Assembly: GCF_050315115.1 (NCBI RefSeq) | Contig: NZ_JBNPOJ010000001.1 | Coordinates: forward strand, 1-64,000 | Source: Peptoniphilus_A sp022767005 | Lineage (GTDB): Bacteria > Bacillota > Clostridia > Tissierellales > Peptoniphilaceae | Length of the DNA: 64,000 nucleotides | Direction of reading: 5' to 3' | Part shown: piece by piece, positions 17,082 to 24,151 of the stretch | Position numbering within the stretch: the stretch's first letter is position 1 | How the letters are laid out: each line of letters opens with the position of its first letter | Notes under the pieces: model-generated | What the model saw: only the letters and a program-made list of their open reading frames with translations | The model's database searches: none | Told to the model about the DNA's origin: nothing | Position numbers and translations under genes: made by a program

Positions 17082-17678
17082 TTATTTACCTCCAACACTT
17101 GCTCTTGAAAGTGTTACCGTAGTTTCTGTTGGCATATAGACTGACTTGTACCACCCATCATAAGTTTCCTTTGTAGTCTCTTCTCCTGTTCTAGCTTTTA
17201 CATTACCATTTGGAAGTGGTCTTGCTTGAATAGACAGTGTTTCTGGTTGAACTTCTCTTGATTCCTCGTTGGTTTCTCCTTCAAGGGTAGGTCTTGCTGC
17301 TGAGCAATTATACATGACGTGGCGGATTTTCTTTTGGTCTCCATCAAACTCAAATAACAGTGCAAAGTTTGCAGTTTCAGAATTTGAAGACTCAATTAGA
17401 ACTTTATTTGAATCTGATTTTTCCATCAAAACATCAGTCCTAAAGGATTCTGGAATAAGAGCAATTTCTAAATCTCCGTCATATCCCATATTGTTTGAAA
17501 TAGTGTAGTATTCAATTCCATCTGCATAAAAGCTTTCAGGTTCCCCGTTTGGATCTAATGAAATTGAAACAGCACCAGGCATTGGCACTGGTGTCTTATA
17601 TTTAATAACGCCCTCTTCAGCTTTATCGAATAATGCATAATGCACATTGCAAATATTAAACTTTACCTTATTTGCCAT
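17082..17678 (-). CDS. Major tail tube protein (phi13 family)
   Basis: 198 residues from the ATG at 17678, chosen for the GGGAGGTAAC upstream; an ATG at 17720 is in frame but has no such site and lies in element E1. The sequence MANKVKFNICNVHYALFDKAE and the SISLDPNGEPESFYADGIEYYT stretch are typical of phi13/Siphovirus major tail proteins. It polymerises into the tail tube. Its first 12 codons are present a second time at 17812-17847, changed only at third positions; element E1 lies between. Confidence 0.9.
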   Translation of the reverse strand: MANKVKFNICNVHYALFDKAEEGVIKYKTPVPMPGAVSISLDPNGEPESFYADGIEYYTISNNMGYDGDLEIALIPESFRTDVLMEKSDSNKVLIESSNSETANFALLFEFDGDQKKIRHVMYNCSAARPTLEGETNEESREVQPETLSIQARPLPNGNVKARTGEETTKETYDGWYKSVYMPTETTVTLSRASVGGK

Positions 17679-17700
17679 AATTGTTACCTCCCATAAATTG

Positions 17701-17812
17701 TAGTGAGTCAGCTCCATCACAATTCTCTTCGCTCCTTATCAGTCGCAGAGAATTGGATTGCGTGACATCTGACCTACCTTCCACTCGCAAGGCTCGTGGG
17801 GTTAGGTCATTA
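17701..17812 (-). repeat. Tail-operon RNA-like element E1
   Basis: Minus strand: TAATGACCTAAC, variable hairpin, GGTAGGTCAGATG, then a 9-bp stem CAATTCTCT/AGAGAATTG with AAGGAGCGAAG in the loop. It shares the outer stem and these conserved blocks with E2 (12443-12546), but its stems have different bases. It is inserted after codon 12 of a first copy of the tail tube gene start and is followed by the Shine-Dalgarno of the real gene. Confidence 0.6.
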
Positions 17813-17847
17813 ACATTACAAATATTAAATTTAACTTTATTAGCCAT
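17812..17847 (-). pseudogene. Duplicate 5' end of the tail tube gene (12 codons)
   Basis: ATG preceded by GGAGGTAAAAA encodes MANKVKFNICNV, identical in protein to the start of the tail tube protein at 17678. Six of the 12 codons differ, all at third positions. The frame then runs into element E1 and stops near 17670 after about 59 residues. This is either a displaced gene start or a recoded duplicate brought in with E1. Confidence 0.75.
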
Positions 17848-18166
17848 TTTTTACCTCCATAGTAAACTCGTATAAAACTTCATAGAGTCTTTCTGATGCA
17901 ATCCAAACTTCAGATTTTTCATAATAGATTTTTTCTCTATCAAGTATCTCTTCTATCTTTTCTTCTAATTTTAAATCTTTTTTATCGGTGTATAGTTCTA
18001 AGTCTATCTGGGTGTTTTTATAGAAAACTACTCCATCTGCACCAAAGTGTTTATTCTTTGGAAATAGATAAACCAAAAATGGTGGGTCTGGACTTTCTCC
18101 TTCAGCAAAGTGTGAGTATGCAAATGGAAGTCCTATATCTTCAATTATCTTTAATAACCTATCCAT
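17840..18166 (-). CDS. Tail terminator-like protein (DUF3168-like)
   Basis: 108 residues: DIGLPFAYSHFAEGESPDPP, then FLVYLFPKNKHFGADGVVFYK and LDLELYTDKKDLKLEEKIEE. Size, position between the gp10-like protein and the tail tube, and the pattern of a small alpha/beta protein fit the tail completion/terminator family. It would cap the tail tube for joining to the head. The stop codon overlaps the duplicate tail tube start at 17847. The 83-bp gap before it (18167-18249) holds a small hairpin and nothing else I recognise. Confidence 0.65.
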   Translation of the reverse strand: MDRLLKIIEDIGLPFAYSHFAEGESPDPPFLVYLFPKNKHFGADGVVFYKNTQIDLELYTDKKDLKLEEKIEEILDREKIYYEKSEVWIASERLYEVLYEFTMEVKNG

Positions 18167-18249
18167 TTTTCTTCCTCCAAATTCTAATCATGGAAAAATG
18201 TTCTCGTGCCCTACGATAGAAAGATAGAAATCTTTGATTTAGTATTCTT

Positions 18250-18639
18250 TCATCGGGAGGGTGCATCTTGTAATTTCCTCATTATATTTTCTTCCAATTC
18301 TCTGATTCCTTTCTCCTCAGCTGGTCCAATATGAGGCTTAGCAGAAACTCTTCCTCCCTGTCTTAGAACGTGACCTTTTTCAAGTAGATGAGCCAGTTGG
18401 TATCTATTTCTTGAGTGAACTACGAGTTCTATTGAGTTTGAAGTTTCTTTCATAGTTTTTACAGACCAAGACTTAGAATATTTCTTTGTTTCTCCTACAG
18501 GTGCATTTTCTTGTATATCTTTTCTAATATTGCTGCCAGCTTTTTTGACTTCCTTTTTGACTTCATCTGTTGCCATATCAGAATATTCTTCTAAGCCCTT
18601 CATTATTTCACTGGCTAGGTTTTCAATTTTTACATTCAT
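18250..18639 (-). CDS. HK97 gp10-like neck protein
   Basis: 129 residues: an N-terminal helical part (NLASEIMKGLEEYSDMATDE), then NIRKDIQENAPVGETKKYSKSW and HLLEKGHVLRQGG, the hallmark of the HK97 gp10 family. It acts in head-tail joining or tail completion. The start overlaps the previous gene by 4 nt. The C-terminal HIGPAEEKGIRELEENIMRKL is typical. Confidence 0.88.
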   Translation of the reverse strand: MNVKIENLASEIMKGLEEYSDMATDEVKKEVKKAGSNIRKDIQENAPVGETKKYSKSWSVKTMKETSNSIELVVHSRNRYQLAHLLEKGHVLRQGGRVSAKPHIGPAEEKGIRELEENIMRKLQDAPSR

Positions 18640-18968
18640 CTACTCACCTTCCTACACATAAACTTTATAAGTCTGTTTTTGTAGTTCATAAAGTCAATTG
18701 AGATGATATTGTACTTTTCATCATCAAATAGAATTCTATACTCTGAAGTATTAATATTCTTCAACCTATTTTGAAATCTTACAGTAAAAGAAATATCTGA
18801 CCTGTCTACTTCCATCCCAAGAAAAACTTCTTCACCTTTACCTTGAAACGATATATAGGCTGAAGTTTCTAGATAATCCGTCCATACTGATTTATGGTTA
18901 CCAATTCCATCCACCTCAACATTTTTATTTTGAAAGGTTATTTTTCTATTTAAATCTGATATCCTCAT
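18636..18968 (-). CDS. Phage head-tail adaptor / closure protein
   Basis: 110 residues: MRISDLNRKITFQNKNVE, then VWTDYLETSAYISFQGKGEE and VRFQNRLKNINTSEYRILFD, the pattern of SPP1 gp16-type head-closure proteins (phage_H_T_join). It starts at the last base of the preceding connector gene and overlaps the gp10-like gene by 4 nt. It would seal the portal opening after packaging. Confidence 0.88.
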   Translation of the reverse strand: MRISDLNRKITFQNKNVEVDGIGNHKSVWTDYLETSAYISFQGKGEEVFLGMEVDRSDISFTVRFQNRLKNINTSEYRILFDDEKYNIISIDFMNYKNRLIKFMCRKVSR

Positions 18969-19240
18969 TAGAATTCAGCCTTTCTCATTCCAAATAATAA
19001 AGCCCTTAGAGTTAAGTTTAGTTCAGAATAATCTGCCTCTTCTCTATGTTCATAAAGATAAGCTGTCATATATAGGACGGCTATCTTTCCATTTGGATTT
19101 TTAGAAAGGTCTTCTTCACTATCAACCCTTGCTACATCCATGGAGTGCTTTATCGATGATTGGATGAGAGATTCAATCATCTCATCCTCATCATCAAAAT
19201 CCACCCTTAAATAGGACTTTGCCTCCTCAAGAGTAATCAT
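18968..19240 (-). CDS. Head-tail connector protein (gp6-like)
   Basis: 90 residues: MITLEEAKSYLRVDFDDEDE followed by MIESLIQSSIKHSMDVA, the standard start of the HK97 gp6/DNA-packaging connector family. It adds a ring under the portal. It follows the capsid gene by 10 bp and touches the adaptor gene. Confidence 0.9.
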   Translation of the reverse strand: MITLEEAKSYLRVDFDDEDEMIESLIQSSIKHSMDVARVDSEEDLSKNPNGKIAVLYMTAYLYEHREEADYSELNLTLRALLFGMRKAEF

Positions 19241-19250
19241 AATTTACTCC

Positions 19251-20441
19251 TTATGCAGTAGCACCGATTTTTAAAAGTTTAACTGCTTCTCTTAAAACTA
19301 AAATTCCATCTACTCTTTCTTTACCTAAGAAACCTACCATGCCATTACCAGCAAATAATTCCTTTAAGTCTTGGAATGACCTATTTCCTCTATCTCCAAT
19401 CTTGTAGTACGAAAAATCGCCAAAGGCTACTGCAAGTTTTCCTTTTTCAGCTTTAGGAGCAAAGGCAGATGTATAAGCAGGATATCCTAAAAGTCTATCT
19501 GGTTCTCCATCTTTAAGTGATGGTTGCCAAATATATGCACCATTTACATCCTTAAGCTTTCTAATTTGAGCAACTGTTGCATCATTTAAAATGAAGGCTG
19601 CTTTCTTTCTATATGGTCTATCTAGAGAGTAAACTAAATCAATGAGTTCATCTGCAGTAATTGTTTGAGCCTTTGTTGTTCCTCCAAGTTCTCCACCCTT
19701 TTTAGAGTCAAAAATTCCTGTAGGTTTATTTACTCCATCGCCATTTAAGAAGGCATCCTCTTCAGCATTTGCTAGTGCTCTAGTAAATTCTTCAGTGATG
19801 TATTTTTCTAAATTAAAGGCTGCATCATATAGAAGTTCTTCAGTAACTTTAATTCCAACATGAAGTTTGTGCGCATCAAGTGATACTTGGTCGAATGTTC
19901 CATCTCCAAAAGTAAGTTGACCACCTTCTTCAACCCATAGGGCTGCTGGCTTTGTAGCTGCAATGTTGATTTTATGAAGTCCTGAAGTTTGAACTTTTGT
20001 AGCTAGTTTTCTTACAATATTTTCATCTTCAAGACCATTAACAATATCTACTTCCATTTCTTCTGGAACTAAATATCCACCACTCTCATCTGTTCCTACT
20101 TTTAATTCATTAGAAATATCTCTAAAGTTAGTTCTTAATGCTTTCATCATAGACTTCTTATAGACATTTCTTGCCCTCATTGGTTTTTCTTCTTCATTAA
20201 AAGTAGCAGGTTCATTTGTTAATGCTTGGGTAGTAGGTTTTTCTAAAGTTTTATCCATTTCTTCTTCCCTCTTCTTTCTTTCAATTTCACGAGTGTAATT
20301 CTCGATACTTCTTTCCATCTCTTCATATGTTTTAAAATCTTCATCAGACATTAGACCATTTTCGTCTTTCTTAGATTCAGCAAATGATTTTGCCTCATCC
20401 CAAGCTTTAGTTCTCTTTTCCATTAGTTCTTTTAAGTTCAT
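19251..20441 (-). CDS. Major capsid protein, HK97 fold
   Basis: 396 residues. Residues 1-85 are a coiled coil (LKELMEKRTKAWDEAKSFAE) that acts as the scaffold and is cut off by the protease encoded next to it. The HK97 core follows (ELKVGTDESGGYLVPEEME, FLNGDGVNKPTGIFD, VAQIRKLKDVNGAYIW). It builds the head shell. The start has GGAGGTAAAGGT upstream. The gene order portal-protease-capsid is classic. Confidence 0.96.
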   Translation of the reverse strand: MNLKELMEKRTKAWDEAKSFAESKKDENGLMSDEDFKTYEEMERSIENYTREIERKKREEEMDKTLEKPTTQALTNEPATFNEEEKPMRARNVYKKSMMKALRTNFRDISNELKVGTDESGGYLVPEEMEVDIVNGLEDENIVRKLATKVQTSGLHKINIAATKPAALWVEEGGQLTFGDGTFDQVSLDAHKLHVGIKVTEELLYDAAFNLEKYITEEFTRALANAEEDAFLNGDGVNKPTGIFDSKKGGELGGTTKAQTITADELIDLVYSLDRPYRKKAAFILNDATVAQIRKLKDVNGAYIWQPSLKDGEPDRLLGYPAYTSAFAPKAEKGKLAVAFGDFSYYKIGDRGNRSFQDLKELFAGNGMVGFLGKERVDGILVLREAVKLLKIGATA

Positions 20442-20445
20442 ACCT

Positions 20446-21132
20446 TTACCTCCAAGTGTTTTTAATTTTGTTTAATCTGCCTTCGACCTCACTCATTGAG
20501 TGAGTTTTCACTTCTTTATTTATCTTTGTTAATAGCGAGTTTGTAACTGCTCGCCTTGAAAAGACCATGTTCGTAACTTTTTCATCTTTTCTTCTATCAG
20601 TGAGAGTTCCATCACAAAAGCCCATCTCAATAGCCTTGTTCTTATCAAACCAAGTCTCTCCATCCATTAGATTGGAAATCTCTTCTCTGGATAAATCTGT
20701 CTTAATCTCATAGGCATTGATGATTGATTCCTTTACTTCCTTTAACATGTCTATAGCTTTTTGCATTTCTTTTGAATCTCCAATTGCCACAGTTAAAGGG
20801 TTATGAATCATCATTAGTGAGGTAGGACTCATCAATACTTCAGTTCCTGCCATAGCAATGACCGATGCTGCTGATGCTGCAAGCCCATCAATCTTAATGG
20901 TCACATTTCCCTTGTGTTCTAAAAGCATGGTGTAAATTCGTGATGCAGCTATACAATCTCCACCAGGGGAGTTGATCCACACAGTTATGTCTCCACTTTT
21001 ATTTTTTAATTCTTCAAAAAAGAGCCTTGGAGTGATTTCATCATCAAACCAAGACTCTTCAGCGATTACTCCATCTATATAGAGTTCATTTGAATCCTTT
21101 TTCCAATTCCAAAATATTTTATTGTTCTTCAT
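20446..21132 (-). CDS. Head maturation protease, ClpP-like (S14)
   Basis: 228 residues. The ClpP fold is shown by VWINSPGGDCIAASRIYTML (oxyanion region), DGLAASAASVIAMAG with the nucleophile Ser (the GxAASAAS motif) and the active-site His in MMIHNPLTVAIG. It cuts the scaffold domain of the capsid protein during head maturation. It overlaps the portal gene by 14 nt and lies 4 bp before the capsid gene. Confidence 0.95.
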   Translation of the reverse strand: MKNNKIFWNWKKDSNELYIDGVIAEESWFDDEITPRLFFEELKNKSGDITVWINSPGGDCIAASRIYTMLLEHKGNVTIKIDGLAASAASVIAMAGTEVLMSPTSLMMIHNPLTVAIGDSKEMQKAIDMLKEVKESIINAYEIKTDLSREEISNLMDGETWFDKNKAIEMGFCDGTLTDRRKDEKVTNMVFSRRAVTNSLLTKINKEVKTHSMSEVEGRLNKIKNTWR

Positions 21133-22360
21133 TAGGATTTATTTCTTCTCCTTTCCGCTGATAAAAACTACCTGCCTTGTCAAGTGGTAGCATATTTCCA
21201 TTTACAAGGTATAGGTCACCACCTTCTTCAGCTGATATCCTATCTAAATTTTCTAATTCTCTTATGTCATTTGCACTCATCCAACCATTCTGTCTTCCTA
21301 CAGCATATCCATTCATTCTTGATTCATAGTCTCCTCTTAGAAGTCCATCAAGATTAAATTTAATAAAGTAGGATTCTTTTTCTTTCTTTGTTAATAGTGC
21401 TCTTTCTAAGGATTGCTCCCAACGAACAATCCAAGGATCAAGGGTGTATTTAACAAACTCAAGTGACTGTTGTTCTATATTTGAAAATGATGATCTTTCC
21501 AAGTCACCAATCATATGAGGTGGTATTCTAAATATTCTTGCTATCTCATTTAACTGAAACTTTCTAGTTTCCAAAAACTGGGCCTCACTTGGTGCTATGG
21601 CTATGGGTTGGTATTTCATCCCTTCTTCAAGTACAGCCACTTTATTGGCATTTTTAGGCCCCTGAAAGGCTGCGTTCCATGACTCCCTTACTCTTTCTGG
21701 GTCTTTGATAATACCTGGATGTTCTAAAACCCCACCTGGTTGTGCTCCATTTTGGAAAAAGCTAGCACCATAATCTTCACAAGCCATAGTCATACCTATA
21801 GCATTTTTAGCCATGGTAATTGGTGAGTAGCCAATAAGACCATCAAAACCAAGTCCAGGTATATGAAGGACATCTTCTTTTAAAAGATAAACTTCTTCTG
21901 ATTTGTGATTGTATTTATAAAAGATTTCTCCATCTTCACTTCTCATAACGGTCATCTTGTTTGGCATTAAGGGATAAAGTCCAATGACCTCATTTCTTCC
22001 ATTGCGTATTATCTGAGCATAGGCATTACCCCAAAGTAGAAGATGAGTCATTAGTGTTTCTCTAAATACAAATGAAGTCATCTCAGTATTAGGTTCATCG
22101 TGTAAAAGAAAATATATAGCGTGTTCTTTTGCTTTTTCCTTAGAGTTTGAATTTCCTCTTTTATATAAATGAAGAGGAAGTCCTGCCAAGGTTTCAGCAA
22201 GAACTCTCACGCATGAATAAACTGCTGTCATTTGCATGGCAGTAAATTCGTTTACATTCCTGCCTGCTGTTGTTCTCCCAAATAAAAAAGACGATGAAGA
22301 TATCCTCTCCCCGTCTTTAGGTTTGTCTCTTGACTTAAATATTAAGTTTAAAATGTTTAT
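21119..22360 (-). CDS. Phage portal protein with ATA at the expected start
   Basis: HK97-type portal: LYKRGNSNSKEKAKEHAIYF, LWGNAYAQIIRNGRNEVIGL, FQLNEIARIFRIPPHMIGDL, SNIEQQSLEFVKYTL. From the ATA at 22360 the protein would have 413 residues, normal for the family; from the first in-frame ATG (22237) it would lack 41 residues of a conserved N-terminus (NILNLIFKSRDKPKDGE...SSFLFGRTTAGRNVNEFTAM). A strong GGAGGTGG lies 7 nt before the ATA, exactly where a start is expected. Either a rare ATA start is used, an ATT two codons later is used, or the start was lost by mutation or by insertion of the ABC-F gene just upstream. Confidence 0.88.
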   Translation of the reverse strand: MNILNLIFKSRDKPKDGERISSSSFLFGRTTAGRNVNEFTAMQMTAVYSCVRVLAETLAGLPLHLYKRGNSNSKEKAKEHAIYFLLHDEPNTEMTSFVFRETLMTHLLLWGNAYAQIIRNGRNEVIGLYPLMPNKMTVMRSEDGEIFYKYNHKSEEVYLLKEDVLHIPGLGFDGLIGYSPITMAKNAIGMTMACEDYGASFFQNGAQPGGVLEHPGIIKDPERVRESWNAAFQGPKNANKVAVLEEGMKYQPIAIAPSEAQFLETRKFQLNEIARIFRIPPHMIGDLERSSFSNIEQQSLEFVKYTLDPWIVRWEQSLERALLTKKEKESYFIKFNLDGLLRGDYESRMNGYAVGRQNGWMSANDIRELENLDRISAEEGGDLYLVNGNMLPLDKAGSFYQRKGEEINPNEEQ

Positions 22361-22386
22361 ATTACCACCTCCTTAAATTAGGTATG

Positions 22387-22413
22387 AAAAAAGCACCTAC
22401 TTTTGTAGATGCT
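22387..22413 (-). terminator. Terminator of the ABC-F gene
   Basis: Minus-strand stem AGCATCTAC/GTAGGTGCT (22405-22413 with 22392-22400) followed by TTTTTT. It lies just after the ABC-F stop codon and before the portal Shine-Dalgarno. The last part matches the CPBP terminator at 15637-15665. Confidence 0.88.
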
Positions 22414-22418
22414 AAAAT

Positions 22419-24020
22419 TTATTTTTTTCTTTCTTCAATGAGTTTATTATATTCATCTTCTAGTTTTTTTCTTTCCTCTTTAGGTATCTCCATTGCTAGT
22501 CTAGAACTTATGGAAGATATTCTAAAATCAAGTAATAAACTATTTCTATCCTTGCCATTTATTGTCTTCTTATTTCTACTTTTGTATTGTGATAAATTAC
22601 CTTTAAAACTTTTGATTCTTTTATCTTCTATAATTAAAAGTGTATCTGCTAAGTTATTTATAAACTCCTCATCATGACTTACAAATATAAATGGTCTATC
22701 ATAAGATTTCAATAGATTTTCCAAGCTTTCTATAGCATTTATATCTAAAAAGTTTGTTGGTTCATCAAAAATAAGATAGTTAAAATCAGATGTTAATATT
22801 TTAGCCAATTTTACCTTGGCTTTTTCTCCATCACTTAAAATACTTACAATCTTGTAGACATCATTAGTCTTAAATCCTAATCTTGCAAGGACAATCCTTG
22901 TCATTGTTTCGTCATGTATAGACGTATTTAATACATTTGATAGAATATCAGCGTCCTCTTCTAAAATATCACTCATTTGACTAAAATAACCTATTTTAAG
23001 ATTTGGATGCACCCATACATTTTCTTTACAGAGAATCATATTTAAAAGTGTAGTTTTCCCACTTCCATTTTCTCCTATAAGAGCTACTTTAGAATTATTT
23101 TGTATTTGAAAGTTTGATTTTTCAAATAAAATCTTATTTCCAAACTCTTTATTTAGCTTTTCTCCTCTTATCAAAATTTTAGAGTGTAGTCGTTTATTAT
23201 CAGGAATGGATAGTTGTATTTCTGTATCTTCTTTAGGTTTTTCTTTTACTTCTAGTTTATTTATTCTGGACTCTACAGATTTTACTTGTTTATCTAGTTT
23301 TTTCTTGTTTTCTTGACCGCCCATCTTATGGAGTCTTGCTTCTGAGTTTCCCATCCTTTTAGGCGTGGTTCTTACTTTTGATGATTGGTCTTTTATATTG
23401 CTAGCTAAATTTTCAAGTCTTCTTTTTTCTTTTATAAAATTTGAATACTCTTTTTCGTTAAACTTAAGTCTTCTCTCTCTTTCTTCAAGATAGAATTTGT
23501 AGTCCCCATTATATTCTTCAATTTTTCCGTTCTTTAATTCTAAAATCTTTTTACAAGTTTTATTTATGAAATCACGATCATGCGAAATTAAAAGGTATCC
23601 AATTTTTCTGGAGTTTAGCTTTCCTATAAGTTCTTCCTTTTGCTTTAAGTCTAAGTGAGATGTAGGCTCGTCGATTAATAGAAATTTAAAACTATCTGAT
23701 AATAGGTCTGTTAGCTTTAATCTTTGTTCTTCGCCTGGACTGTAGTTGTCATTAGCCCTTAACTCTGATTTAGAGTAGATTTCATCAGAAAAGTATTTGA
23801 CTTTACTGTCATAATTTAATAAATAACCCAGTTCTCTATCCACTCTTACTTGACCAGTACAGTCTTTATCTAAGCCTAATATTATTCTTAAAAGAGTAGT
23901 TTTACCCGTTCCATTCTCACCTATTAAGGCTATCTTATCATTTTCATCTATTGATAAACTATCAATTTCAAATAGTCTTCTATCTGGCAAAGTTTTTATT
24001 AAGTTTTTTATATATATCAT
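22419..24020 (-). CDS. ABC-F ATPase, probable ribosome-protection resistance protein (cargo gene)
   Basis: 533 residues, two ATP-binding cassettes in tandem and no membrane segment. Cassette 1: Walker A GENGTGKTT (34-42), a degenerate signature YSPGEEQR, and Walker B LLIDEPTSHLD. Cassette 2: GENGSGKTT (near 318), LSDGEKAKV and LIFDEPTNFLD. The linker (about 175-275) is long, helical and basic, the part that reaches the ribosomal P/A site in ARE proteins such as Vga, Msr and Lsa. A C-terminal extension follows cassette 2. It is most likely to dislodge macrolide, lincosamide, streptogramin A or pleuromutilin drugs; the spectrum cannot be read. It lies between terL and portal with its own promoter, leader peptide, attenuator and terminator, so it is a moron. 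SD AGGAGGAT. Confidence 0.85.
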   Translation of the reverse strand: MIYIKNLIKTLPDRRLFEIDSLSIDENDKIALIGENGTGKTTLLRIILGLDKDCTGQVRVDRELGYLLNYDSKVKYFSDEIYSKSELRANDNYSPGEEQRLKLTDLLSDSFKFLLIDEPTSHLDLKQKEELIGKLNSRKIGYLLISHDRDFINKTCKKILELKNGKIEEYNGDYKFYLEERERRLKFNEKEYSNFIKEKRRLENLASNIKDQSSKVRTTPKRMGNSEARLHKMGGQENKKKLDKQVKSVESRINKLEVKEKPKEDTEIQLSIPDNKRLHSKILIRGEKLNKEFGNKILFEKSNFQIQNNSKVALIGENGSGKTTLLNMILCKENVWVHPNLKIGYFSQMSDILEEDADILSNVLNTSIHDETMTRIVLARLGFKTNDVYKIVSILSDGEKAKVKLAKILTSDFNYLIFDEPTNFLDINAIESLENLLKSYDRPFIFVSHDEEFINNLADTLLIIEDKRIKSFKGNLSQYKSRNKKTINGKDRNSLLLDFRISSISSRLAMEIPKEERKKLEDEYNKLIEERKK

Positions 24021-24061
24021 AAATCCTCCTATACTTTTTTGAGAGGATTTCTTTTCCTCTC
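24021..24061 (-). promoter_or_regulatory. Attenuator: alternative stems at the ABC-F ribosome-binding site
   Basis: Two mutually exclusive stems are visible in the leader: GAGAGGA/TCCTCTC (24055-24061 with 24041-24047) directly after the leader stop, and AAATCCTC/GAGGATTT (24043-24050 with 24021-24028), which covers the ABC-F Shine-Dalgarno. No U-run follows, so control would be at translation. Confidence 0.6.
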
Positions 24062-24094
24062 TTAGTTATTTAGAAAACTATTTGTATTAATCAT
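24062..24094 (-). CDS. Leader peptide of the ABC-F gene
   Basis: A 10-residue ORF, MINTNSFLNN, with a strong AGGAGG seven to twelve bases upstream of its ATG. Its stop codon abuts the first arm of the attenuator. Ribosomes stalled here by a drug would change the downstream fold, as known for erm, msr and vga leaders. The peptide itself is not one I recognise. Confidence 0.65.
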   Translation of the reverse strand: MINTNSFLNN

Positions 24095-24120
24095 TTATCT
24101 GTACCTCCTAATACTATTTT

Positions 24121-24151
24121 ATTATATATACCCTATTTAGAACACAATCAA
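24121..24151 (-). promoter_or_regulatory. Promoter of the ABC-F gene
   Basis: Minus-strand TTGATT (24146-24151), 17 bp, TATATA overlapping TATAAT (24121-24128). The -35 lies inside the last codons of terL. It makes the ABC-F gene independent of the late phage promoter. Confidence 0.6.

Noticed and set aside
12443..17812. E1 and E2 as copies of a small transposon
   Set aside because: Stems differ while loops are conserved; no terminal inverted repeats in common and no target duplications are visible. Not excluded for an IS200/IS605-derived unit.
17630..17860. Intron or intein in the tail tube gene
   Set aside because: No group I or II core, no intein motifs, and the downstream gene has a complete start of its own, so splicing is not needed.
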